A model generated the notes under the pieces. The model had not been told where the DNA came from and did no database searches. It worked only from the letters and a program-made list of their open reading frames with translations. A stretch of DNA of 64,000 nucleotides from Asterias rubens (Eukaryota > Echinodermata > Asteroidea > Forcipulatida > Asteriidae): positions 23,255,919-23,319,918 of the forward strand of contig NC_047062.1 in NCBI RefSeq assembly GCF_902459465.1, read 5' to 3'. The stretch's first letter is position 1. Every line of letters begins with the position of its first letter. The translations under genes were made by a program, and so were the position numbers. Positions 47,158 to 58,194 of the stretch are shown here, piece after piece.

Positions 47158-50100
47158 TCATTGCTTGAGATACTTAGGCACAGGAAACACTGCCTGGGCA
47201 TCACCATGGGAATTCCAAACTTTGTACTCAGCCGTTACAAACTCTTTAGCTGTAATAGGAGGGGAAAAAACAGAAAAAGACAACACATAATCACTATTCG
47301 TCTCTAACTATGTTTCAATCAACTTAGGCCATGAATTACACATTGGAGGACACAGAGGCCATGGCCTAAGTTGCCCCTTGTCTTAGCCTCTAAGTTGCCT
47401 CTTCCAAAGTTTTCAATGGAAAGTGCCCTATGCGAAATGAAAATGGCAGTGCCCTCTCAACGATGAAGGGGCCACAACACGCCCCTTAGCCTTTGGAATC
47501 TTTTAATCAGGAAAGAAAGCAGGGTAAAAGCAGAATTTGTCAAAATGTAAAAGAAGAAATTTCTTAAACCATGGCCAGCATGGTGGAGATTTCCTAAACA
47601 AAATTGTCTTGTTCTTTGTAAAATGAAACCCGGCCAGAGGGGAACTAACTTAGAAAATAATATAATGTCAGTGCAATCGTTAACAATTACTCACCTAGTG
47701 TCACTTTAGGTTTTGCACTCGGTTGTATTTGAACTGATCTTGGATCAATCTGACATCCTGTATATGTGAAGTCTGGTACCTTGAAGTATATCTGTGCATT
47801 GCCAACAACAAGTTTCAAAACATTGATTTGTATACAAAACTAGACATCTAGTTAGTTAACTGTCAATATAGACCAAAACAATTCAACCACTTTCATCAAT
47901 GGTATTCCTGAATCTAAAAAATGCCACAGAGGCAACTGTTGCCCTGGTCTTCACCTTGGTGCTCTTTCAAAAGTTTCTCATAAACTTTACGATTTTACAA
48001 TGGAAGTGCCCTTTGCAATATGAAAATGGCCCTGCTCTCTCAAAGATAAAGTTCCAATAAGACAAATCAGGCAGATTCTGTATTGTCATTTAGAGGTAGC
48101 CATTTTGTTGATAGTGAACTTGATGTCATTGCTACATTCGTATTTCATTGTTTTATTCTTAAGAGTAGTCAAAATAGTTGGAGCCACATTTGAACAATAA
48201 TGTGTTTTGCACCTCTGAAAAAAAGTTCAAAAGGGCACCTCTGAAAAACAGTGTTTCACTGAGAGGTTTCCCCAGGGTAAATAAGAAAAGAAAGAAATGT
48301 TTGAAGACACTTGTTTCAGTTAAGTGTATAAACAACAAACTAGTGAACACCCTGAATGTACTTACTGAGGCATATGTATTGAGGCCCACGCAAAACGGAT
48401 CCTCGTACGTTCCAGGAGCCTGCTTCTTCTCATTGTACTCTTCAAACTGCACCTTAGCTTGGAGTGTTGCCTCCAGGGTCTTTGAGGGAAACTTCTGGCC
48501 AAGATTCCACCCCAATCGGCGTCTGTCTGTGGGTAGAACCACGTTACCGGAGCTTGGTGTGACGTTGATGTCAGAGATGATGCCTCTGTGGATGAGGTGA
48601 ATTAAAGACCGTCTGAGTTCCCTAGAGTTATACTTTGTAAATCAATAAGTCATTGGGCCTTGTCACACGAGGCAACTTTGAGTTTTTTTCTTGCTGTATA
48701 TCTACTTGCTGTGTACTAGATTTTGTTCTTTTGAGAACTTGTCTTGGTATATATTCTACTACCACAGATGATATTTTGGGGAATTCGGGAGACTTCTAAG
48801 TTTGGAAAAGAACGGTCCTGCTTGTTAACTACTACCTGGGTGGAAGGTAGGAAAGGTAGGGGGGGTCAGAATTTTCTTTTGGTTTATGTTTTATAAAAAA
48901 AATCGCTGTTATGCTTTTTTAATTGTTTTTTTTTTTTGTCTGAGCGGGGGGAGGGGCGGTGACCCCCTTTCCCAATTTTTTGATTTTAGGCTCTGAAGGA
49001 AAGAGTTACTGGCATCCCTGACTGTTATTTTCACTAAGTTGAATCGAGAAGACTTCTTATTATTAACTTCACTACCGCCGAGTGAGTTCTATATTGGCCT
49101 CAATGTTTCAACTAGCTTGCTCTAGTCACCAAAATCTTTGCTGGCAATTTCTCACCTGTTATAGAATGGCAGCTGCACCTCACAATACTCCATGGCATTC
49201 CTGACCTTAGCATTGAGTTTAACCTTGACCAGGAGATTGACTTCCCTCTCATTGCCCTTCATGTGGTAGGAGGCGGTGATGGGCGGAGTCATGAAGGAGG
49301 CGGAAGACGTGTAGTACCCCAGGGTGAAGCCCTCCCTCGGTGGCATGAAGCGTAGGCTTCGCTTTGGCATTTTGGGAGTTGTTGTTCCAGGTGAACCTTT
49401 TGTTTAAAAAACAAAACATGTTTGTAGAATGACTGAACAGAATGTGCTAACCATAACTGTCATTAGTAATGTGACTCGGATCATTGCCTTCAGGTTTTGT
49501 AATAGACCTGTATCATGCTGTCTCCATCTTGGTCATGTTCCTTGTATCGAATAACAAAAATGAATGCTAATAATCTTTTTGCAAAAAGGAACCAGACTAT
49601 TTTGTTCTTCCAGCCTCAGTTCGATTACATAGGGTGCGTTCGTTTAGCTTCCCTGGGTCGACCCAGGTGTGTGACTGGGTTTTTTCCCAGGACGAACGTG
49701 GGTAATTATCTGCACACGTTCGTCCTGGAAAAAAATAACGCCATACACCGGGGTCGCCCCAGGGAAGCTAAACGAACACACCCATAGATATCAATGGGAA
49801 AAATTCAAGATGGCTGCACCATGATAAAGGTCTTTAGAGCTTGAAAAACCATTGTTTTATTTTAGAATCTTAGCAGTGTAATTGACTTAATAAGACCGTT
49901 AGATGCATCAATTCCTGAATCAGCAAAATATAAGAATGAGGTGGATCTGTGAAACATGTAGAAGTAGTATGTCTCAGATCATTCAAGCTTATGCATTACA
50001 AAGACCCAGGTCTCTGGAGAAGCAATACAACTACTTCCTCATGCCTCAATTATTGTCTTAGTCTCTTTAAAATCACTGGACACTAATGGTAATTAGTCAA

Positions 50101-53100
50101 AATATATATCAGCATAAAAACTAACTTCGTAACGAGCAATGGAAAGCTGTTGGTAGTATAAAATATTGTGAGAAATGACTCCCTCTGAAGTGACATAGTT
50201 TTTGAGGAAGAGGTAATTTCTCACTTACATATTTGAATCTAAAAATTTCTTCAATGAAGCCCTTTTCAAGCATCTAAAAAGCACACAAATTAGTGCAACA
50301 AGGGTATTTTTTATTTCATTATTTTCTTGCAACCTCGAGACCAAGTTTTCACAGATTTGAGAATACTGGTCTTTGACAATAACTGAACGGTCTTTCAAAG
50401 TTCGTTTTTACAGTATTTATTGTCAAATACACAATATTATGTTTTCCTTTATACCTGATTCAAAGAGCCAACTTCATACCTGATTCAAGGAGCCGTGTGT
50501 CACCACCCTGGACACAAGGGTGGACCATGAGATTATCCAAGGGTGGGGAGTCATTTGGCACAGTCAGTGTCACAGTCACCTCTGGATTCACTCCCTCTAA
50601 ATCGGCCTGTATGGAAACCCAACCAAACAAATAACAAGTTTGTCCAGTGGAAAGAAATCAATTACAACAAAACGAAATGGTCATTATAATGTCAAATCAC
50701 CCAATGGGTTAAACCCAACCCCCTTCAAATTTGTTTTATGTGGTGTTTTTGGCTCAACAAAATTAAACTTTAGCTCCATCCGATAAACGGGTTTCACGCT
50801 ACTGCCCACCCTTTCTCCATGGTTTGGTTAAAAATGAGTGCAACCACCAACATTCAAACAACAATGAATCAGCAACCACTGGGTCAAATTGGTTGAAATT
50901 GAATCAGTAACAACAAGAAGGGAAAAGATTTATTTAATTGTAATAAGAAAACACTACCAGCTTCCTTTGCATTGAGTGTACAGTTCAAAAGCTGAACTTT
51001 TACCTTGCATGATATTGTTCCATATACGTTGCACACGTCCTCCATGTTATCGCTGTTATACAACACTGCCCTCACTTGTTCATTAATGGAGAATTGTAAA
51101 ACCGCTTTGCCCGTGGTCAGGATTGGTCGCCAAGCTGGTTGCTATTGATGAAAATATGAACAAGTTTATACAAAAACATTTTCCCCCACCCAAAAAACAA
51201 TGAACTGTCTAACAGTTCCTGAAATAAAATGCTGACATAAATGCCTGTATTGTTTGTTTGAATGTAATGGTCAGTCATTTCTATAACAAGGGCCTCTTCC
51301 AAAACCTCGGCTTTGGGCTCCAGGTCTGGCTTGGCCTCAGCATAAATTTTGGAGCAGTTGTTCATTGTTTCCGACATCAAATAAAGCTCGGAGACGGAGC
51401 GTAAACCGAAGTATGGAAAATGAAAGCCCTTGGTGATCGTCATCCATGCCAAGTTCAACAAATTTGACAACTGACTCATTCCTGGAATAATGAGCAATTA
51501 AGTGAGATGTTTATGAGTTTTGAACCCTTAAATAATTAATCCAGGGATGTCGTGGCCGAGCGGTTAAGAGCACTAAACTCAAGCTTTGGTGAATGTGATC
51601 AGCAGAGTGTGGGTTCGAGTCCCGGTCAAAGCACTTAACCATTGCTTCGTCCTTCGGATGGGACGTAAAGCTGTAGGTCCTGGGTGTTGTTACAAAAACT
51701 ATCAACACACGCAAAAGACCCCAGTACACACTTATCGCAAAGATAAGGGGTTCGCCCCGGTGTGTCTGGCAGTGCATTTATCTTCAATCATGAAGGCTGC
51801 CTTAGAAAAGAAGAAGCTATCCAGTACCTTTCTGTCCCCTCTATTTATAATTCTATACTGGTACTCATTGAAAGCAAGTTCAGAAACTTAATAAGGATTG
51901 TGAATACTTTGAACACAGTTTCAAAAGAATTAAAAGCATGGCTAACAATGCTACTTACCTTAGTGTGTGTGGATACCAGCTGTGTAGAGTGTTTGTTCTG
52001 TAATGCTTCTCTGACAGTGACTGGATTGATGTCAATCAGGGTTCCAAATGGGGCTGCTTGACACATATAGGATAACAGCTCCAACAGCTTGGGGTGGGAC
52101 TGCAAGTATAAAAGGGTACAACCAAAGATTATAGATGGTGTTTGAAGCTTTGCATGGTGTGGAGAATAAGAGCAACTATAAATATAAATATGAATAGTAA
52201 ACTTGCGGGTACAACCATGGGTAAAAACTCTTTTGAAGGAGTGGTGGCTCTGAAAAGAGCCGGTTTGGTCTTGACGTTTCGAACAGTATACTCTGCTCGT
52301 CTTCAGGAGAATGTCTTTCTCTTGAAGACGAGCAGAGTTTTCTGTTCGAAACGTCAAGACCAAACCGGCTCTTTTCAGAGCCACCACTCCTTCAAAAGAG
52401 TTTTTACCCATGGTTGTACCCGCAAGTTTACTATTCATATTTATATTTATAGTTGCTCTTAAAGGTTATAGAGTGCTGAAAGAGCAAGATGGGGAACTGG
52501 AGCTTGCACTATTGTTGGATTGTGAAACACACATGGGTGCCATTTTAGTAAGCAAATGTTTTGTTATAAAATTATCGTTGAAAGCAATGGTCATTGTCTG
52601 CGCTGAACGATTGTTGAATCAAAAGAGTTACTTGCTGAACTTGCTGTACTAAATGAGGTGATAAATCTTGAAGGGCTACGCATCAACAAGTGGCTCTACT
52701 TCAATACTCACTGTGGTGAAATCTCTAGGTAAAGGTCCCATAAAGTCAGCCATAGCTCCCAGCAGGGAGAATCCCAGGGAGATGCCGAGTCTGGATACAG
52801 AACACAGTGAAAGAATGTTCAATAACTAGTTTGTGTGTTTGAGACCACAGTTTTATGGTCTTAACTGTTTGTTTTTTGTTTAGATGATCTACCCAGAAAT
52901 GAACTCGACAAACTCCCACAAGGGGATATAAACACCAAGCTCACAACAGCTCTCTCATACAAACATTGGTTTAATGTCCATGATTATGAATTGATTATGA
53001 GTCAGTGACTAGACGGGATTACTTATTCTAGTCATTGTGAAATCAGCAGTTAAGTTCTAACAGGTCTTAGGTTGTTGTTGGATAAACTTACATGCTGATG

Positions 53101-55597
53101 AGAGGTGGCCTTGGTTCACATCCCTGCTCAACTAGAGGCAAACAGCAAAACAGGAGACCAAACTGAAAAGCAAATTATAATGAACAAGTAGTTTAAATAG
53201 CTGATTGATTTTTATCATAACAAAATAACTTGTCTGAAAAGAAGTACTAAAAACTTGAATTTAAATAGCCTTTTAAGAAAATCTGTATATATGCATCACC
53301 ACTTCAATGTGTACAGGGCTCGAATTAAGGGGGAAAATCCAAAAGATGGAAGGACTTGTAGCTCAGAATCTTTACTGGACCAGAGTCAAACTGATAAGAG
53401 ACTTGAATCAAAATGAGAGCACAATTTTATCATCTTAACTGTTTTATTTGAACAGACACCAAGAGAAGATGTAGCTCTTCTGTATAATGGGTGAATACTC
53501 AGCAGGATTGAAAGATATTTGTGAGACTCAATCCTTAGCATTTGAGTATCATTCTTTTGAGGAAAAAGATGTTTAATTGAGAGGGAAAAAAAACAAGACC
53601 ACCGGACTTACCCCGTCATACATTTAGTGGCCCGACACTGAAATCACAGGCCTGAGGCCGGTGGTCCAGTGTAAAATTTTACACCAGGGGCCGATTTCAC
53701 AAAGGTCTCAAATTGATCGTAACTTCAAATCAATCGTAGTTGCTAAGTAAAGTGTGATGTCACAATACAAATCTCTATGGTGATACTGAAAATTTGTCTT
53801 GCGATGAATTTTATTGCTTTGTGAAATCAGCCCCTGGTGTATAGTTGTTACTTAAGCCTGTTGTTTGCAGTCGACATCTATTACCTTTTCAATGATAACC
53901 ACCGGCCAAAGTTTGCCTCCAGGCACCTTGACCTCAAAGACAGGCTTCTGGAATTGTTTCTCACACGTGTCTCTTGACTCTACATACTGAAACAAACACA
54001 AAGTTTGAAAATGAAGTAAACATTTATTATTAATAGAGTTTAAATTTGCACCAGGGACTCAGTGGTCTAGTGGTAAGACATCTGCTTTAGAACAGCAGAG
54101 GTCATGGGTTTGAATCCTACTCAAAGTGATATGTCTGTTCATTCGGCTTTTAAGCATTCCTGAAACCAAGTCAACTCCTTTGGAGTATGCAGCACTGGCA
54201 ACCAAATGTGGAGTGTCTGGTGTTGTCAGCAGTAGAGTGTGGGTTTGATTGATGGTCATGACACTTGTGCCATTGAGTAAGGCACTTAACCATAGTTGCT
54301 TCGTAAAACGTTGGGAAGGCAGTGCATTCTGCTCTACCAACCATGCAGGCTCCTACAGTGAATGATACCAATGCCTACATCCTTCAGGACTGTGAAGGGT
54401 GTAACCCTGTTTCAGCCGGGTGACAACGTGTCCCTGGTGACAATTGATTTGGGTCGATAGCCCAATTTATTTTAAGTGTAGCCCTCACCTTGAAGTGGCT
54501 GTCGGACCATGTGAGTTGGGAAATATCTCTTTAAAAAAAATGACAAAAATAATATTCCTAACTACGGATCACAAAGTACCTTTGTACTTGGATGTTTTAG
54601 TCCCAGTTCCTCCAATGTGGCATCATACAAGAGATTCTCAGGTGGGACGTGGACATGATCTTGAGTACCAGTGAAGACCAATGCTCTCTTCTCTACTGTT
54701 GGATATTTCCTGTACATCAAATCAAAAGATGAAAACAAGTAATATAAGCCAACAGGGCAAAAACAAATTTACTTCAAAGCTTTGCTTTTAAAAAGGGACT
54801 GAAATTGTAGCAATTGCTACAGTAGCACTTGTAAGGGAATTTGGCTGGAAATTTGTTTCTGTTCATACAAATTTCTCTGTCATGCAATGACATACTTAAA
54901 CATAAGAAAATTTGCAGTAGATAAATCTCTTTTGAGTGATGGTGGGTCTGTTTCGGAGACAGTATACTCCATTTGTTGTCATGAGACTGTTGGACGCCAT
55001 CTGGGCCTATGGCTTATAAGGGAGAATGTGGTGAGCCAAAGGGACATGTCACACAAGGCAATTTACAGGCAACCAGTTCCAGGCAATCTCCAAGAAGAAA
55101 AGCCATTCACATTTCAATGTTCACCTATTTTTCTTGTTGATTATAAGATATTGTTTGAAAATCAACTCATGGGCCACCGAAGTGGTCCTGTAGCATGCAC
55201 TGAGGTTGGTTGCCTCCAAGTTGGCTGTAAAAGTTGCCTCGTGTGACAAGGCCCTTAGATGCTGGATGGGTTGTGTTGTGAAGGTGGGGAAACTGTGGAG
55301 TAAAGTGAACTGGCTTTTCTCTTGGGTGTGTCATTTCCTATACTATCGACAGCTCTCCAATGCTCGTTACAAAGTCAGTTTTTAAGTTAATCAGTGTTTT
55401 GAGTAATTACCAAACGTGTACCAATTCCCTTTAACGACATACTAGTTGTGATGATCGTAATTCTCCATCCTCCCGACAGTCGTAGAGGATGGAGAGTTGT
55501 CTGATCAACGCAACTAAAGAAATACTTACTTGATAAAGACAATGCCTTCTGGTCCATTACCTGGTAGCGGTAAAACCCACACAGCCCTGATGCTCAT
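47158..55597 (-). CDS. AP5M1: AP-5 complex subunit mu-1 (12 exons, 501 aa)
   Basis: Exons in transcript order: 55597-55530, 54709-54580, 53986-53885, 53162-53092, 52790-52712, 52099-51959, 51141-51004, 50606-50480, 49396-49156, 48585-48366, 47791-47695, 47249-47158; all phases agree. AP-5 works at late endosomes and lysosomes with SPG11/SPG15, in retrieval to the Golgi (family knowledge). Seen: N-terminal longin part MSIRAVWVLPLPGN, KKYPTVEKRA, KYVESRDTCEK and LPLVEQGCEPRPPLIS; the linker AAPFGTLIDIN; and the mu-homology domain with QPAWRP, ADLEGVNPEVTVTLTVP, EYCEVQLPFYNRG, LGWNLGQKFPSKTLEATL and DFTYTGCQIDPRSVQI. Each block matches human AP5M1 (490 aa). It is intact. The introns hold a palindrome, two SINEs and three TIR elements. 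Confidence 0.95.
47330..47490 (-). repeat. GGGCAAGGGCACCAAGG-related repeat in AP5M1 intron 11
   Basis: It contains AGAGGCCATGGCCTAAGTTGC and AATGGAAAGTGCCCTATGCG, GCAGTGCCCTCTCAACGATGA, like the segment at 47930-48050. It is a degraded copy of the dispersed family and non-coding. Confidence 0.45.
48655..48850. repeat. Repeat in AP5M1 intron 9, shared with 23867-23945
   Basis: TAGATTTTGTTCTTT-AGAAC, CGGTCCTGCTTGTTAACTAC and TACTACCTGGGTGGAAGGTA recur in almost the same form at 23867-23945, upstream of the first GWPI-type gene's exon 2. The left edge GGGCCTTGTCACACGAGGCA is the terminal repeat of the 55038 element. Confidence 0.55.
49632..49783. mobile_element. MITE with 26-bp TIRs (GGGTGCGTTCGTTTAGC), AP5M1 intron 8
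   Basis: The left TIR GGGTGCGTTCGTTTAGCTTC pairs with GAAGCTAAACGAACACACCC on the right, extending to CCCTGGG on both sides. A second inner pair (CCAGGACGAACGTG with CACACGTTCGTCCTGG) lies in the middle. There is no coding capacity. Flanking ATA occurs on both sides, but the true target duplication is unclear. Confidence 0.8.
50067..50405. mobile_element. TIR element, AAAGGCACTGGACA family, copy c (inverted), AP5M1 intron 8
   Basis: It starts TTTAAAATCACTGGACACTA and reads in the opposite sense to the 29020 and 58982 copies: CGAGCAATGGAAAGCTGTTG, GACTCCCTCTGAAGTGACAT, AAGCACACAAATT, CAAGGGTATTTTTT and GTCTTTGACAATAAC are the reverse complements of blocks in those copies. Confidence 0.7.
51548..51785 (+). 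mobile_element. tRNA-Leu-derived SINE, AP5M1 intron 6
   Basis: The head has the A-box TGGCCGAGCGGTTAAGAGCA, ACTCAAGCTTTGG in the anticodon arm and the B-box GGTTCGAGTCC. The body (CTTCGTCCTTCGGATGGGAC, GTAAAGCTGTAGGTCC, CCAGTACACACTTATCGC) matches the truncated copy at 26625-26912. It lies antisense to AP5M1. Confidence 0.75.
52168..52460. repeat. Near-perfect 293-bp palindrome in AP5M1 intron 5
   Basis: The two arms, each about 142 bp, pair base for base around a centre at 52314 with no indels: for every matched block tested, left plus right coordinates sum to 104628. Outer ends are AAGAGCAACT and AGTTGCTCTT; inner ends are TCTGCTCGTCTTCA and TGAAGACGAGCAGA, with a loop of under 20 bases. 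Only a few mismatches were found (for example AGTATAC against AGAAAAC). Open frames through it are simply the arms read twice. No splice-framed coding. Confidence 0.85.
53687..53834. mobile_element. MITE, GGGCCGATTTCACAAAG family, AP5M1 intron 3
   Basis: TIRs GGGGCCGATTTCACAAAG and CTTTGTGAAATCAGCCCC. It matches 18004-18154 over its full length with few differences, so both are copies of one non-autonomous family. Confidence 0.8.
54056..54320 (+). mobile_element. tRNA-derived SINE, degraded, AP5M1 intron 2
   Basis: The head has TCAGTGGTCTAGTGGTAAGA (A-box), TCTGCTTTAGAACAGCAGA and GGGTTTGAATCC (B-box). The acceptor ends do not pair. The body TGACACTTGTGCCATTGAGT, AAGGCACTTAACCATAGTTG resembles the other SINE bodies in the window. 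It is a different tRNA head on a related body. Confidence 0.6.
55038..55256. mobile_element. TIR element, GGGCCTTGTCACACGAGGCAAC, AP5M1 intron 1
   Basis: The left end GGGACATGTCACACAAGGCA with TTTACAGGCAACC pairs with the right end, GGTTGCCTCCAAGTTGGCTG and AAAAGTTGCCTCGTGTGACAAGGCCC. The same terminal sequence occurs alone at 48655. About 219 bp, non-coding. Confidence 0.65.
55320..55436. mobile_element. 3' fragment of the AAAGGCACTGGACA family, AP5M1 intron 1
   Basis: It contains TCCTATACTATCGACAGCTC, CCAATGCTCGTTACAAAGTC, TTTTGAGTAATTACCAAACG and CCCTTTAA, the right third of the element seen at 29020-29340. Confidence 0.6.
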
Positions 55598-58194
55598 CCT
55601 GACCTTGTCAACTCATTGAGAAATGTCTATCGTCAGATTGCAGATCTTCTTAGAAATTAGAATTACCGGCGACACCTGTGGAAATGATTACAATGTACTA
55701 TTACGCATACAAACATTGGACTATAATGAATTATTGATATTGAGTCAAGCATGGGCCTTTGTTACTTCTAGAAACTATAAGGCTCTCAAGGGGGAGTCTT
55801 ATACAGTTTCGGCGATAGCCGAACCAACCTCATATACTTTTAAAGTTCTACAGTAGGAGTAGTATAGAGAAGGTCTATCCCCCGTCCGTAGCCCCACCCA
55901 CTTTTTTTAGTTGGCCAATTTTGGATTCAACACCCAAATTGGATGTTATTAAAATTAATTGAATGGTGCTTTCTCAAGCCTATGATATTTTTCCATCATC
56001 CTCTCATGAATACCGTTATTTGCCTACCTTTTCGGGTCACTTTTCATCCGTCGATCTGTTTATGCACAGTACACATTATTGCTCAGAAAGTTTGTTTTCA
56101 TCACACCACCACTAATCAGCAAGCCCGCCCTCTTGAGGTTGAATTTAATAAGGCACCGGGAAATAAATCACCCACCCACACATCACACACATTCCCCCAA
56201 CAGAACTATGGAAAAGGGGCTTACGTGACTTTCACCTCTGCGATGTCTGCTGAAGGTTTGCAAGAAATCAGATAAACAAGGTCAAGAAGGAAGTGGTAAT
56301 TTAATTTTTGGGAGAACAAAGCGTCGGGGAAGGTTCTCACAACCGTTTTCTCCTTGGTTGATAGTCATGATGTGCACGAACACATGAACAACGTAATGTT
56401 GGTAAGTTTGGGAGAGTGATCTCAACCAAAGTAATAAATACAGTTAGGTCATAAGTTCGTAAACCGTATACTATTACCTTACTAGAAAATTAAGGCCTAC
56501 ATCTTTCAAAAAACAAAACAAGGAAAGGAACAGCCGTGAAAACCCTCCTCCACAAAGCTCAGTCAACCCAGTCAACTCATGCGCTCACATCTGCATTCCT
56601 GCAATCATGAAGGCTGCACTTTTCAAGGAAGAAGAAGAATGTCTGGGACTGGGAGGCAGCAGCTGAGCTGAGGGCAATATATCCTGGTGTCATGTGTTTT
56701 CAGTAGGATAACAGGAAAATTGTTCACAATCAAAAACAAAACAAATTTTTTTTAAATCATCTACCCAATTTTTTAACAATAACACTTACACTTCATGGTG
56801 TGTTGAAATTTTTAAAGTTTTGGTTTTAAAGTTGCAAGAGACAGTCCGCCATTAACAGTGCTTAAGCATGCACGACATTGGAGCAACGTCATATGTTTTC
56901 ACACCTTTCACTGGTTGGTATTTTATTGAATATTCAGAAGCTAGTATGGCGTGCAAAATAAATCAAAAATATAATTCAATTTACTACTTAACAAGTTTAA
57001 CTACATTTTTGTCCTAAGGCATTATGGCTACTATATTAGAATCCAGAGATATCATCAAGGCATGAAAGTAAAACACCCCACCCCCCTTGAAGCACACACA
57101 CTTCATAACAATCCGTTTTCCCCCATTTCAGACCAGTAATGTATGTTTGGTTTCAGGAGATAAGAAACCAATCTATGATATTTTCTCTTTAATGTAGACT
57201 TAATATTTATTACGCTTAATCAGTTTTATTACAGTATGCAGTAAATCAAAAACATTTTTTTTTTTCCTTTTTCACTTAAAATATTTTAATATTTTCCCCA
57301 CATTTGCACACCATAGAATCCCAAATAGTAACCACCTCACGTGATCCATCTAGTGACTCACGCAGAATGAAACTCAATCTAGCAGATAGTAATTTTGTTT
57401 TGAACTTTTGAGGTTGAATGATGTTTCTTTGACTCATTTGAATGTTGGCATATTAGTACCAAAAATCAATCATTAGATTTATAAATGTTTGAGCATAACC
57501 AACGACAGGAAACTTTATTCTCAGCATGATTAAGCCTGATGAAAATACAGTCCGTGAGTAAACTGCATAGCTTCTGTCACCGTTGCAGCTTGCACAATTT
57601 TGCGGTAAACGGGAATCAAAGTTGGGGACCGAAAACATATGAGGGTCGATAACGTATGACGCTACGATATTATATGATCATTGACTTGACATGCTTGAGG
57701 AGGAGGGTTTATCATCATCTAGGAGGAGAATAAATACTTGAATTGCGACTTATATACATGTAAAGTTGTAAACTGATTAATTTACTTGGGCAATCAGGTT
57801 GGCTCAGTGGTTTCTGTCCCTGCCTTTTACTTCAGTGGACCCCGGTAGGAGACCTACACCGGAGCCTAATTGCTTATTAATAAAAATAATAATAATTTAA
57901 TTGATTAATTTAATGCCCGATTCCAGACAATGCTGTTCAAAGGCGCATGACAATGTACAATGTGGATTTGGTTTTCAGTCCCTACCTTCTCCATTGTCTT
58001 CTCTAATAAAAAATGTCAGTGTGATGTTTCCATCAGGTTGCTTTGCCGAATGTATTGAAATTCAGATTCAGATACTGGGCCTTTCAACCCCTTGCAAATG
58101 CATTGCTCAGCAGGAAGTAGAAAAATGTCGATCACAGACCAGTATTTTAACCATTTGTCTTTTCCTATTTTCTCTCAGAAAAATTAGGCAGTTC
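55598..58194. promoter_or_regulatory. Head-to-head intergenic region between AP5M1 (-) and SELENON (+)
   Basis: It must hold both promoters and 5' UTRs. A strong 3' splice site (TATTTTCTCTCAG at 58166-58178) ends 16 bases before the SELENON ATG, which suggests a non-coding first exon further left. About 57795-57860 looks like a decayed tRNA-type SINE head (TTGGCTCAGTGGTT, CCCCGGTAGGAGACC) next to an AT-repeat. Otherwise I see no gene, TATA box or CpG-rich patch I would defend. Confidence 0.4.

Noticed and set aside
48178-48600. Open frame of 140 codons, plus strand
   Set aside because: It is antisense to AP5M1 exon 10, whose minus-strand frame matches the mu-homology domain and has matching splice sites.
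51845-52438. Open frame of 197 codons, minus strand
   Set aside because: It crosses AP5M1 exon 6 in a frame that includes it, then runs through the intron palindrome; the palindrome part is also open on the other strand as a mirror of itself. Only the exon part (52099-51959) is coding.
54056-54130. Possible functional tRNA gene
   Set aside because: A- and B-box motifs are present, but the acceptor ends do not pair and a SINE body follows.
57901-58194. Open frame extending upstream of the SELENON start, giving a 240-residue reading frame
   Set aside because: A strong splice acceptor (TTTTCTCTCAG) ends at 58178, the upstream part shows no family similarity, and SELENON N-termini are short before the membrane helix. 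It is more likely intron or 5' UTR.
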